Origin: Nansenia antarctica
Taxonomy: Eukaryota; Chordata; Actinopteri; Argentiniformes; Microstomatidae
Length of the DNA: 64,000 nt
Direction of reading: 5' to 3'
Assembly: GCA_963989245.1 (NCBI GenBank)
Contig: OZ022351.1
Coordinates: forward strand, 29,992,176-30,056,175
The notes beneath the pieces were generated by a model. The model was given only the letters and a program-made list of their open reading frames with translations, ran no database searches and had not been told where the DNA came from. This document shows positions 43,940-57,070 of the stretch, piece after piece. The stretch's first letter is position 1. Each line of letters begins with the position of its first letter. Made by a program: the position numbers and the translations under genes.

Positions 43940-44170
43940 TCATCAATGTGTCAGACCTGTCAGCCTTGTGTTGTTATTATTTTGTGTCTTTTGTCATGTT
44001 GCATCTGATTAATGGTGGGTTATGGAGGGGACAGGGTTGTAAATCTACAGGATTTTGGATTGGATAACCCAGGTGACAGCTTACCCTTTACTGAGGCTTC
44101 TGAACAGAGTAGCCTAGCCTGTGCAAAGAAATCCTGAGAAGCTAACAAGCAGGTGGGTTGAACAACCAGG

Positions 44171-44203
<33 letters not shown>

Positions 44204-45950
44204 TTAGGATTTAGGTTTTTCACATTAAGTAACTCAAATTTTTCATTTTATTGGACAGATACAGTGATGACAGACAGGAAAGTAAGGAGAAGAAGGGAGA
44301 GAGAGAGAGGGCATGTCATCAGGGCTGGATTCGAACCCATGCCGGCATGGGCATAATGTGTGCACTGTAGACCGCGGTGCTAGACCACTGGACCACCCCA
44401 GGCCATGGTGCTAGACCACTGGACCACCCCAGGCCATGGTGCTAGACCACTGGACCACCCCAGGCCATGGTGCTAGACCACTGGACCACCCCAGGCCACC
44501 AGATTAGGATGTTTTAATTGAGTGGGTTGGGGGAGGTGGGTGGCGCCCCACACAGTCTCTACGGCCTCGGGGTTTAGGGGGGACGCCTCGGGGGATCGGT
44601 CAGATTAAGGGATCAGACAGACTGGGAGTTTAATAAGGTCGGCCCTTTTATTCAGACTGAGCTGAAACTGAGGTCATGTTCTCACATGAAAGTCTGAATC
44701 AGGACCCGGAGCAAGTGGATGAGTTTGCAACATTGTTGCTTAAATTATTTCTCTGATTTGCGTTCTCACAGCCCTTTATGTAAACGAAGTAACATACGCA
44801 ATCGAAGCAACAGACGTGGTAGTTGATTGGTCAGAGAAAAAAAAAATTTGCCCGTTCGTCCCGCTCTTATCCAGATCAACTCGCGTACGCTGTTGTTTTC
44901 CTATGGACAGCCTCGATGCGTCGTTTCTAATCGGAGCGAAATCACCCTTTTCAAGTGAAGCATGCGTCGGTTGTTTGCTCCGGGAGTGACTTCGAATGCG
45001 CGTTCTCACAGCTCCAAACGGCGCAGAGCAAAGCACATTTTATCCTAAACTCCGATTCCAAGTGAAGCAAATGTTCTAGTGAGAACACACCCTAATGTTC
45101 TAGTGAGAACACACCCTGAGAAGGCAGGGAGGAAATTGTGACCACAGCAGGGGCACTGAGAAGTCTCTGTTTGTGTCTGAACAGTAAGGGTTTAAGTATG
45201 AGTAGTTTTTTTTGCACCTGTACTTCATTTGGTCTGATTGTAGTGACAGCTGTGCTAGCTGTGATCAGATGATTTCACAAACTAAGCGGTCAGTTTACAG
45301 CTGTACTTTGTACTTTGTACACAACACAACCGGCAGCTTTCAGTGTGTATCTGTTATACACATAAAATCAGTAACTTTGTCTTACAACTGAGGGGCGGCT
45401 GTGGCGCAGGAGGTAGAGCCGGCGTCTAATGATCGCAAGGTCGGCAGATCGCCGGTTCGAACCCCAGCTGGCCACATGTCGAGGTGTCCTTGGGCAAGAC
45501 ACTGAACCCCAAATTGCTCCCAATGAGCGGGCCGGCGCCTTGCATGGCAGCTTGCCGCCATCGGTGTGTGAATGGGTGTGTGAATGGGTGAATGAGAGGC
45601 CGTTGTAAAGCATTTTGGAATAAGCCGCTATATAAGTCAGTCCATTTACCATTTTACCATTTCTCCCTTGTTGCCTGTAGGTGTTTGAGTGCCTCCACCC
45701 CAACACCCCTCCCCCCATCATGTCTGCTGGCCCCACCCCCCCGATCAGACCAGACCCCTTCAGGCTGGGCCCCCACCCCACCAGAGACCTGGGCTGTCCC
45801 ACCCAGAGGGACGACCTGTCTGAGTCTGAAGCAGGGCCACCACCACCCCCTGTGGATCACACGTACCATCGCCGCCTTAGGTCGAGGGCGGAGCTGGAGG
45901 CAGCGGACGCCTTGCTCGCTCTGGATGATCTTCACTCCACAATCATCTAG
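40926..45950 (+). CDS. MBD–PHD–proline-rich chimeric protein (copy C)
   Basis: Seven coding exons join in phase to 346 codons plus stop: 40926-41167, 41414-41539, 41687-41822, 43153-43229, 43322-43422, 43766-43854, 45681-45950. Residues 1–80 include an acidic Asp/Glu stretch (EDDDYDGDDDDENEAEEE). Residues about 92–160 are an MBD: WMRKVVVRRSGSIVGQKDVY followed by YMSPLGERVRSRVQLSEIL and FDYKTGLF, closest in memory to MBD1. Residues about 175–226 are a complete PHD finger (CICRKPDNNC, CDNCNEWFHGHC, WYCMKC) nearly that of CXXC1/CFP1, a reader of H3K4 methylation. The last two exons are those of the proline-rich genes A and B, ending RAELEAADALLALDDLHSTII. MBD1 and CXXC1 are neighbours in human, so part of the join may be old. 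It should act in the nucleus on chromatin. Whether one transcript spans all exons is inferred from phase only. Confidence 0.6.
42421..42750. repeat. 33-bp minisatellite, ten units
   Basis: Ten exact or near-exact units of GTAAGAGACCTGGATAATGG plus 13 bases. Each contains GTAAGAG, a splice-donor-like motif. It lies in the intron between MBD and PHD exons and adjoins a hAT end (AAAAGGTTGAGAACCACTG, 42,758–42,776). Long minus-strand frames here (SLLSIIQVSYRP repeats) are artefacts. Confidence 0.9.
43580..43854 (+). repeat. Four tandem 54-bp copies of a splice acceptor and exon start
   Basis: TTGTTTTCCTCATCAG followed by TTCCAGCGATGAGCCCCTCT is repeated four times with 54-bp spacing, giving candidate exon starts at 43,604, 43,658, 43,712 and 43,766, all sharing the donor at 43,854/43,855. 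Because 54 is 18 codons and no stop occurs, each acceptor keeps the frame; outer ones add VVLFSSSVPAMSPSEFYH units. Genes A and B have one copy (19,097 and 32,902). Three bases or so (NR codons) differ at the junction with the unique part. Confidence 0.88.
44230..44497. repeat. Inverted SINE body plus 31-bp satellite (C)
   Basis: SINE body of the 7,122 type on the minus strand (44,230–44,374) running into four satellite units (44,375–44,497), the smallest array of the set. Confidence 0.85.
44670..45117. mobile_element. MITE (C), two terminal units
   Basis: Homologue of 380–873 with two instead of four 24-bp terminal units (45,070–45,117). Present in C and at the left window edge, absent from A and B. 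Confidence 0.6.
45392..45661 (+). mobile_element. SINE before last exon (C)
   Basis: Same SINE and position as in the other three modules, about 19 bp before the acceptor at 45,680. Confidence 0.85.
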
Positions 45951-46334
45951 TCTGGTCTGGCGCCAGCGCCGTCTGTTGTTCTTCCTGCACACAGGTAAAC
46001 AGATCCAGGATCCAGCAGCGTCGTCGGGCTCGCGCAAACAAACCCGGCGAATGTTTTACTTGCTCCGGGCAAGCGGGCAAGCGTTACTGTCCAACCCTGC
46101 CAAAGACAGCGAGGGTACCCGGTGATGTGACAATGGTCTGTAGTGGTTCTCAGGCCCGTTCAATTTAGGTTTGACATTTTTGACATTTTTGGCATTAAAA
46201 CACCCAGACTGTGAAAGGTCTTAAGAAAGGCGTGAAAGGCATCTGCTAAATGCCCCCCCCCAAAAAAAGAAATTCAGACATTTTTGCAAGTTGGTACGAT
46301 ATTCAACCACTACCGGTTCACTGAGTATTGTGTT
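45951..46334. other. 3' flank of copy-C gene, no further exon seen
   Basis: Probable 3' UTR and flank; no clear AATAAA in the first 250 bp. Ends before the GT-rich array. Confidence 0.4.
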
Positions 46335-46960
46335 ATGTACCTTTTTTATGTGTATGAGTATGTGTGTGGATGTGTGTATGAGTATGTGGATATGAGTATG
46401 TGTGTATGAGTATGTGTGTGGATGTGTGTATGAGTATGTGGATATGAGTATGTGTGTATGAGTATGTGTGTGGATGTGTGTATGAGTATGTGGATATGAG
46501 TATGTGTGTATGAGTATGTGTGTGGATGTGTGTGTATGAGTATGTGTGTATATGTGTGTATGTGTATGAGTATGTGGATATGAGTATGTGTGTATGAGTA
46601 TGTGTGTGGATGTGTGTGTATGAGTATGTGGATATGAGTATGTGTGTATGAGTATGTGTGGATGTGTGTGGATGAGTATGTGTGTATATGTGTGTATGTT
46701 TGTGTATGTTAATGAGCTTCATGTTAATGAGCTTCATACTAATGAGCTTCATGCTAATGAGCTGTATGTTAATGAGCTTCATGTTAATGAGCTTCATGCT
46801 AATGTCTCTGTGTGTATACGTGTGTCTGTGTATATGTTTATTAGCTGTATGTTAATGAGCTGCATGCTAATGAGCTTCATGCTAATGAGCTGTATGTTAA
46901 TGAGCTTCATGTTAATGAGCTGTATGTTAATTAGCTGTGTGTGTCTCTGTGTGTGTATAC
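46335..46960. repeat. Two adjoining minisatellites
   Basis: 46,335–46,700 is a GTATGAGTATGTGTGTGGAT-type array. 46,708–46,935 is a 15-bp ATGTTAATGAGCTTC-type array broken by GTGTGTCTGTG. Open frames over both strands are artefacts. Confidence 0.85.
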
Positions 46961-47394
46961 GTGTGTCTGTGTGTCTGTTATCTGCCAATATTGAATAAAT
47001 ATCTTCTCATTTTAGCCTGAGGTCTTTTATTTTTAGACTTGAGTAGAAACAAGCCCACCTCTCCCGTAGGAAACAACACAAGTTTTATTAAGAACACTTA
47101 AACTGTTTTGAACGAGAGACCCCCCACACAAACACACAGCATATATACACACAGCATACTGTACACTACGACACATCCACGACAGAATCCCAAACGTAAT
47201 ACCCGGTACTCAGCCACAGGGGGGCGCTATAACGCCAGGAAACAGACTAGACCAGTCATGGCAAACTCCAAAACAACAACAACCCATGGCCTCTACTGTA
47301 CCACTTGGCACTTGGTGTGGCTCTGACATGACTGGATGGATGCAAGCACCTTATAAACAATCTGAAGGCAAACTGAGTTATTAACATGTTGCTT

Positions 47395-47885
<491 letters not shown>

Positions 47886-48894
47886 ACTAGACCAATCCAA
47901 TCCTTTTCAGCTCTATTAGAAGTGTCTAGGTGAAGGGGGACTGGAGGTCGGTTTGAACTTGGTCATCAGAGCTAGTACAGTCTTGTCTGTTGCCATAGCT
48001 ACAGTGAGAGATGCCTCAACTACACACGTAGGCTCTATTTTACCAGGACAACTTCTATACATGTACATATATACAGGTCCTATGTACATTTCAGTTTAGG
48101 ATTAGAACACAAACAAAGTGAATACACTCCAAAATGTTCGCTAGGAAGTATATTCTTAACCAGAGAACGGTACTATCTGGAATCTGTTTTTGAAGAGTTC
48201 TGTTCTCTCCAAAATGGCGCTAAGTATCAACCTCAGAGGAGAGAGGCAGTTGGGAAATGTGATTCTAGTGAAATCGATTTGAAAAGGCACTTCCAAGATT
48301 TCTTCACCTGATAGTCAAAAGTCCTGTATGGTTCACTCAACAGCCTCCTCCTGTTATCTTGATTTCTAAAGTTTGTTTTTCCCCCTGGGCGTTGGTGGGT
48401 GTGATTCTTAAGGATATTCCGGTTCACCTTGTCTGTCTGTATGGGAGGAGGCTCCGGGGTATGGCAGGAATGATGGCCTTCACTGACGTGTGTGTGACTG
48501 ATCATTATGGGTTGTCTGTCGAGTGTCGACGCATTCCTATGGCAGCCCGTGAACATGAAGACCTGATAACCTCTCGCTTGGCAGTGGTTGTATATGAGAC
48601 TGGCAGACTCACTGACGTTGTGGTACGATGGACCATCTTTAACTGGGTGTTTCCTAACAATGGCCTTATGGAGGAGTAGGCTTAGAGGTGCTGAACTCAC
48701 CTAAATGACCCTTAAATCACATAAATGACCCTTAAAATCAAGAGCGACAGTTTGAAATCCAGTGTTCACTACACGCACGCACTTCCTTCTTTTAACACAG
48801 ACAAGAGGGATGTTCCAGCAGAGATCCAGCATCTCTGTGGTGTTACAGTGTCATATCAACATCATTCTCTTCCAGAAGATTCATGTTTCATTTC
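47886..48894. other. No gene recognised
   Basis: Moderately complex sequence with a 155-aa minus-strand and a 106-aa plus-strand frame, neither with a family resemblance or clear splice context. It could be UTR of an unseen gene; a reverse-strand AATAAA lies near 47,081 (TTTTATTAAGAAC). Confidence 0.35.
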
Positions 48895-49075
48895 CTGGTC
48901 TTTAGAGTGCAAAATAACAGCATCCGCACACGCAAACACTGCAACAACAAAAAAAAAAAACTAGTAGTATATAAAAATTGTTTATCTTTTTTTGCACAGT
49001 GTTTGAGTGTGTGGATGCTGTTGTTTTGCACTCTACTGATACTCTTCAGTTCCAGCACCTCAGCTGAAGTTTGAT
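48895..49075. mobile_element. Fold-back MITE, second member
   Basis: Same arms as 3,593–3,780 (GCAAAATAACAGCATCCGCA and its inverse), with a poly-A centre (48,949–48,960). Confidence 0.65.
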
Positions 49076-49375
49076 GAACAGATGAGCGGTGGTATTTCTG
49101 GTATTTCCTGGTCTTTTAAAAGCTTCCTAATAACATATTCTCCCATAACCTCGACAAGTCAATTGTAAAAAAAATAAAAAGGGCAACAACAAAAAAAGAT
49201 AATATCATAAAATACAATCTCCTCAGAAGTCTCTCCATTTCCATTTCTCCATAGTCATTGACGGCATGTGGCCACTCATTCTCTCTCTCTCTCTCTCCTG
49301 TCCAGTTAAACATTCTTCAGCTTTTCCCCCCGACTGGAACAGCGAGTTCTGTCCAACGCTCCGTCACTGCGTCAG

Positions 49376-49511
49376 AAGGGTTGCAAAATCCCCACAAGTT
49401 TGGGAAACTTTCCCGATCATTTCCAACGTTTCCACGTGGGGTTTCAGTATGAAAACGTTGGAAATGATAAGAAAGTTTCCCGGGAAACTTGCGGGAATTT
49501 TGCAACCCTAT
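49376..49511. mobile_element. AGGGTTGCAAAAT hairpin MITE
   Basis: Ends AGGGTTGCAAAATCCC and GGGAATTTTGCAACCCT; the arms pair over about 60 bp. Confidence 0.75.
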
Positions 49512-49529
49512 GCTGTCAGTCTGGTGTAT

Positions 49530-49771
49530 CTAAGATCTAAGGCATGGTCCTCTCAGCCTGGTGTATCTAAGGCATGGTCCTCTCAGCCTGGTGTATCTAA
49601 GGCATGGTCCTCTCAGCCTGGTGTATCTAAGGCATGGTCCTCTCAGCCTGGTGTATCTAAGGCATGGTCCTCTCAGCCTGGTGTATCTAAGGCATGGTCC
49701 TCTCAGCCTGGTGTATCTAAGGCATGGTCCTCTCAGCCTGGTGTATCTAAGGCATGGTCCTCTCAGCCTGG
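49530..49771. repeat. 30-bp tandem array abutting the gap
   Basis: Eight units of GGTGTATCTAAGGCATGGTC plus CTCTCAGCCT, perfect by eye, stop abruptly at the N run. The real array length is unknown. Confidence 0.9.
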
Positions 49772-49971
49772 NNNNNNNNNNNNNNNNNNNNNNNNNNNNN
49801 NNNNNNNNNNNNNNNNNNNNNNNNNNNNNNNNNNNNNNNNNNNNNNNNNNNNNNNNNNNNNNNNNNNNNNNNNNNNNNNNNNNNNNNNNNNNNNNNNNNN
49901 NNNNNNNNNNNNNNNNNNNNNNNNNNNNNNNNNNNNNNNNNNNNNNNNNNNNNNNNNNNNNNNNNNNNNNN
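49772..49971. other. Assembly gap, 200 N
   Basis: Exactly 200 N, which suggests a placeholder length. Left flank is a tandem array; right flank is inside a CHD exon. Confidence 0.99.
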
Positions 49972-52652
49972 GGCCGCCCTGGCGGCGGGCGGCGTGCCAC
50001 CGCGGCAGCGCCAGCCCTTGAAGGGGTTGTTGGAGCTGAACTCCCTCCACTTGGCCCCCAGGATGGTCATCATCTTGGACATGGGGGATCTTGGGGTTCA
50101 TCTTGGCGATCATGGGTCTGACAGGAGGGAGGGAGAGGGAGACAGGACAGGTGGACAGTGTTACTCAATCAATACTGATACATCAATAAAATACCTGATT
50201 CATTCACGTGGCTGGGGTGGTCCAGTGGTCTAGCAAACATGGCCTGGGGTGGTCCAGTGGTCTAGCAAACATGGCCTGGGGTGGTCCAGTGGTCTAGCAA
50301 ACATGGCCTGGGTGGTCCAGTGGGTCTAGCACCATGGCCTGGGGTGGTCCAGTGGTCTAGCACCGTGGTCTACAGTAGCACACATGTGCCCATGTCGGCA
50401 TGGGTTTCGAATCTGGCCCCCCATGCCCTGCTGACATGCCCTTACTGTCCTGTCTGTCTTCACTGTATCTGTCCAATACTCATATTTTTCATTTTATTGA
50501 CAGATACAGTGAAGATTTAGACAGGAAGGATGGGTGAGAGAGAGAGGAGGGATGAGACATGCAGGATATGTTCCCGGCCGGAATCGTACCGGGGACCCTA
50601 CGGTTACATGGTCAGCGCTTAACCCGCTACGCCACCTAAGCGCCCCATCTGTCCAATAAAATTAATGGACTGCCCCACTCAGAAAAAGAAAATACTTAAA
50701 AATAATTTAATAATTAAAAAAATACCTGATTCACACTGTGCGCAATTGATTCCTATGCAAACTCAGAGAGCCACTTGCCCCATGTTTTCTGCTGTGTGCA
50801 TTTCTCTTCTTCTCTAATTAGGTTTACTCAATACTAACACGTCAATAAAACACCTGATTCACACAGTGTGCAATTGATTCCTATGCAAACCTCAGAGACC
50901 CTATGAAAACAAAGATATTCATTCCGGAAAAAAATTCCGCATGAACTATTATCGTCACGTTTACATGGACTCGATTCAAACTTATTGAGTGATTTGCTGA
51001 TGACATTTTTGCATTTTAGCTGATTTTAAAGAGTGTCATACATAGCAAAGGGTCTGAATAGCCTACATTAAGTATTTCTGTATTTACATTTTAATAAATG
51101 TACTGAAATTTCTAAAAATGTGGTTTTTGCTTTGTCATTCTGGGGTTTTGTGTGTTGATTGACGGCAAATTATTTTTACATTTAATCCATTTTAAATTGA
51201 GTCTATAACACAACAAAATGTGGAAAAATGGAAGGGGTCTGAATACTTTGCGAAGGCGCTGCGTGTGTACTGAGCTACAAATCTAATTGAAACATCCAGT
51301 TTGTCCTTGCAGTCGCTCAGCCTAGGAGCCAACCCTGAGAGCAGACCCAGGAAGCTGCCTGTCACTTTAAATGGTAAATGGACTGCACTTATATAGCTAT
51401 GCCTTTTTTGCTGCTCCAAAGCGCTTTACAACGGCCTCTCATTCACCCATTCACACACACATTCACACACCAATGGCGGCAAGCTGCCATGCAAGGCGCC
51501 GGCCGGCCCGCTCACTGGGAGCAATTTGGGGTTCAGTGTCTTGCCCAACGACACTTCGACATGTGGCCAGCCGGGGCTCGAACCGCCGATCTGCCAACCT
51601 TGTCTACACAGTCTGCCATCACCCACGTCTGACCTCATGAACTGGCTGAAGGCTTTGTAGTTGGTGAGTGTGCGGTAGTCCTCGTCAGTGAACGTGTGTT
51701 CCACGTCCTCCAGACCCCAGTCCTGGGCCAGCTGGCCCGACGTCTTCTGTTCTATTGGCTGTTGGGAAGAAACGACCAATCAGAGAGAGCGAGAACAAGG
51801 AAGGAGCGATCAGAGCGGGAGCGGCCAGGGCCGGTCAGGTTCTAACTGTTTACCTTTGACGAGTCCTCCTGGTTGCTGTCCCCGGCATCTTCTTTTTTCT
51901 TTTTCTTGGTTTTTCTTCTCTTTCTTTTCCTTGTGTTTCTTCTTCTTCTTCTTCTCCCCGAGGTCGCTGGCGGCGCTGTCTGAGTTCTCGCCATAGTCTC
52001 TCTCTGAGTCCCTCTCTACATCACTGTCCTGGAAGGGGGAGGAGAGGGAGGAGAGGAGAGGAGAGAGAGGATAGGAGGGAGGAGAGGGAGGAGAGGGAGG
52101 AGAGGAGAGGAGAGGGAGGATAGGAGAGAGGAGAGTGAGGAGAGGGAGGAGAGGAGAGGAGAGGAGAGGAGAGAAGAGGAGAGAGAGGATAGGAGAGGGA
52201 GGAGAGGAGAGGGAGGAGAGGAGAAGGAGAGGAGAGGAGAGGAGAGGAGAGGAGAGAGGAGAGAGAGGAGAGGAAGGAGAGGGAGGAGAGGAGAAGAGAG
52301 GAGAGGAGAGGAGAGGAGAGGAGAGGAGAGGAGAGGGAGGGAGGGAGAAGCAGAAAGAAAGAGAGAAAGACAAGACTTGCAGAAACAATGCAAAACTGTC
52401 CAAGCGCCAAAGATTAAAGAATGAAAAAACTTCCCAAATGTTTCGAGTAAAATATAGTTTTGGTGCGTGACGAGCTTACAATCTTTTTGCGTTTTTTTGC
52501 TTTGGTGGGCTTCCCCCCCTTCCCCTCCTTCTCCTTCTTCTTTGTCTCTTTCTTCTTCTTGGGGCCTCGTTTCTTTCTCCCTAAACTGTCCCTCTCCGAT
52601 GCCTCCCCCTCTTCATCTGGGAAGAGACCGTAGGGGGGGGGGGGGGGGGGAG

Positions 52653-52689
<37 letters not shown>

Positions 52690-55009
52690 GCGAAAACAGA
52701 GTTGTGACTAAATCATATTGACAATAATCCCTTGGAAGGCTTTGAATTATTCATCTAATCTCATCGGAATACAATTAAGCAGAACAAAAGCCTGCCACCA
52801 GTGTGCTTGTCGGTGCCATATGGATGGCGTGCACGACCTTTGCCCTTGGATGGATTGTGACACATGCTGAATTAGTTCCAGTCACTGCTCTAAGTGGATT
52901 TGACAGATAATAGTCATGGTTTAATGAAAAGCAAAAAACCATAACTGGTCTATGGATATAATGCTATCCAGTTAAGTGCTGCTATCCACATGATATAACA
53001 CAAACGAATATCATTCAGTGAACCAGTAAACTATACGTCTTAAACAAGTGAACATTTAGGAGATACATTTAATGACCTATGAGGGAAATTGTAGGCTACA
53101 GCTATATGTTGTAGCAGTGTCAATATAGCCTATATTTCAACAACTGCTTCTAGGGGTTTTAAAGCTTTGACCCCCTTATATGTTCTTGCCAATACCATGC
53201 ACGAATGGTAAACGCAACCAGCTTAGTCCAACAACAACAACAACAAAACAAGTGACAAATGCATTTCAAATCAGTGCAGCGGCATTTTGCTTGTATTGAC
53301 TCTGTTCAATCAAATGGTACTTCAACATTATTACTGCAAATAAACATTGTCTAGAAAGACTGGACAGGAGCAGACAGACCCAGGGGGAGATGTCAGCCTG
53401 GGGGCAGGAAGGAAATGGAAACAAACAAAACAAAAAAAAAAAACGATGGCCTTGCTTCGCATTATTCACACGCCATTGCACAACACAGCCTGCTTGCTTG
53501 ATAACAAACCAGATCGATTGTTATAATATTGTCTGTCTTTGTTGGTTTTAAGAGGGGCAGCAGCATAGATGTGTCTATTCCGCTGCAGAGCGCAGCCAGA
53601 GGCGGCCAGAGGCGCACCGGGGCTCGGTGATTCTGAGGCCGCAAGCAGAGAGAGGAGACCCGAAGAACTGACACGAGTCGACCCTCCCACCGTCAATCCC
53701 ACACCTGGGGGGTTCCCGACAGACAGAGCAACCGCTGACGGGGGTCGCTGGGGTGAGGGGCCATAGCGGGAGTCAGACCTAACTGAATCGTGCGCGTCTG
53801 TGTGGAGACAGACAGACAGGCGACATAGTGCCACTGCCTGAGAGTGTCCGATGTTCAACGCCACTACTTCTGTCTATGACGCTAAAAAGAAAAATCACGA
53901 TATGACAATTAAACATCTTCATGTTAACTGTCTTTTTTCCCATCGCGGTAATACAATAGACTGAAGCTATAATATATAATATATAATAATATATGATCAT
54001 CTCATCTCGTGTCAACAATTCGGCATAACTTTCTTATAGCCTATAAGGCTACTATAAAAAATCAACTTCGGATTGAAAAAAGAAAATGCTCTCCATTGTT
54101 GTGGGAGGCACACCACACACACAACCTCTTTTATTTCATTGTGTTCCGATTAAAACGTGGCGGCCGGGCCATCGAACCCGCGCAGACACGAGCTACGTAC
54201 CGTTAGTACCGACAGTCAACACACAGCCTCGGTCGCCACAATGTTTATTGTGTCATTATCTAACATGTTCAATGAATAGGCTGGAGATAGACCCCCTGCC
54301 TGCCAGCCACCCCACGACACACGTCTCCTAGTCTGAAAGTGCTGAAGTCCCAGCAGGGCTGGAGGGGGGCTGGGTGGGTGATCCCCTCCTGGGTGGGTGG
54401 GTGTCCCAGGGCTGGAGGGGTGGGTAGGGTCACGTCTATTTACCGTCTGTCTGTCTGTCTGTCACTCTATCACCCGGGATGTCTGACGCTCACGCCTCTC
54501 CAGCGCAACGAGCGCATCATTTGTATCCTAAAGGTACTATCAATATCATCACAACTACCCAGATGGGTTATATGCCAGCGATGTCCGTGTAGCTGTACCC
54601 TACCCATCTCCAAGACCAAGACCAATAATCGATCGAGATTAATCATTTAACATCATCTTGTAAACATAAGATCTTGGACATTGAACTACAAACCAACGAA
54701 AAGAAACTTCTAGACGGAGAAAAAAAAATCCCAACTCTTGAAATGAGAATGCATGCATGGGTTATGCATGGATAGGATGGAAAGAGTAAGAGTGGGACCC
54801 CTGAAGTTGGTATAAAGTTGGAATTGGACGTCGGGGCTAAATGCTATGGAGGGGACGGGGAGCGCAACTAATTCTATTGTTAGATGTGTGTGTGGGTTTA
54901 GCGGGTACACACGGTGTTCTGGTCCATGTGTTAATGTGTTTAAGTCGTAATGTGTCTTTCTTTATGGGGGGTTTTATGGGGGTCTTTTATGTTGGTATGC
55001 GCGCTCCCG

Positions 55010-55040
<31 letters not shown>

Positions 55041-55199
55041 GAGCCTACCTGGCGCGGCTGGTGTTGCAGTTTCTCTGAGCGCCGCCGGCGAGTTGATGTC
55101 GCTTAGATCTCCGTTACCCTCTTCTCCTTCATCCACATCTCCCCCTGTCTCAGAATGAAGACCCTCGTCTCCCTCACAGGACCGCAGAGGAGAGGACAT
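49972..55199 (-). CDS. chd3: CHD3/4/5-type chromatin remodeller, 5' exons only
   Basis: Five coding exons on the minus strand: 55049-55199 (start MSSPLRSCEGDEG), 52480-52616, 51854-52028, 51634-51758, and 49972-50117 cut by the gap. CHD3/4/5 proteins are the ATPase subunits of the nuclear NuRD complex. Seen here are the acidic N-terminus, two Lys-rich exons and the CHDNT domain: DWGLEDVEHTFTDEDYRTLT, NYKAFSQFMR, then ILGAKWREFSSNNPFKG. The chd3 name rests on the cyb5d1 and naa38 neighbours. The PHD fingers, chromodomains and ATPase should lie beyond the gap, but none is seen in 45.9–49.8 kb. Frame is broken by an extra base in a poly-A run of exon 3 (51,910–51,914), an extra base in a C run of exon 5 (50,083–50,087), and a further shift just after NNPFKG. 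Exon 3 is 175 bp where 174 would keep phase. Assembly errors next to a gap are the simplest reading; a truncated pseudogene is the alternative. Confidence 0.8.
50212..50690 (+). mobile_element. SINE cluster with four head copies and an inserted second SINE
   Basis: Four tandem copies of the GGCCTGGGGTGGTCCAGTGG head (50,212–50,345) lead into a full SINE body of the 7,122 type. An inverted tRNA-like segment (CGGAATCGTACCGGGGACCC at 50,579–50,598, preceded by its flank) splits the tail, which resumes at 50,650. This shows head amplification on the SINE's own strand and in place. Confidence 0.75.
51370..51601 (-). mobile_element. SINE, inverted, in chd3 intron
   Basis: Reverse-strand member of the 1,149 family, from the GTAAATGGACTG tail to GGGGCTCGAACCGCCGATCT. 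It stops about 30 bp from the donor of the fourth coding exon. Confidence 0.8.
52033..52345. repeat. GGAGA polypurine tract
   Basis: About 310 bp of GAGGAGAGG units just upstream (minus strand) of the third chd3 exon, so its CT-rich complement forms the polypyrimidine tract of that acceptor. The ORFs of Ser-Pro-Leu are artefacts. Confidence 0.9.
52617..55048 (-). other. First chd3 intron, no gene seen
   Basis: Contains a poly-G run (52,634–52,650), a GA microsatellite (52,655–52,686) and a GC-richer island near 53,580–53,770 with no supported exon. Frames there have no family resemblance. Confidence 0.5.
55012..55040. repeat. GTCT microsatellite next to chd3 exon 1
   Basis: (GTCT)n seven units, eight bases from the exon-1 donor on the minus strand. 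Confidence 0.85.

Positions 55200-57070
<1,871 letters not shown>

Larger units (their letters stand above)
37902..45960. repeat. Tandem segmental duplication, copy C (diverged)
   Basis: Homologous to A and B at its start, in the promoter and in the last two exons, but with more base differences. It lacks about 1 kb after 39,190, the LINE tail, the 5'-intron insertion and the 1.5-kb hAT. The middle part (about 40,652–43,590) is unique and carries MBD and PHD exons. Confidence 0.85.

Noticed and set aside
46333..46998. Frames of His-Thr-Ile-Tyr and Asn-Glu-Leu repeats
   Set aside because: Two minisatellites; no coding sign.
48233..48700. 155-aa minus and 106-aa plus frames
   Set aside because: Open by chance as far as I can tell; no motif, no conserved splice structure.
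49266..50233. Frames running through the N gap
   Set aside because: Translation of unknown bases; the sequence on the two sides is unrelated.
51810..52403. 197-aa minus-strand frame over the chd3 region
   Set aside because: It joins the real exon at 51,854–52,028 to the CCTCTCC tract; only the exon is accepted.
53466..53864. 132-aa minus frame in a GC-richer stretch
   Set aside because: Inside the first chd3 intron, no family resemblance and no start context.
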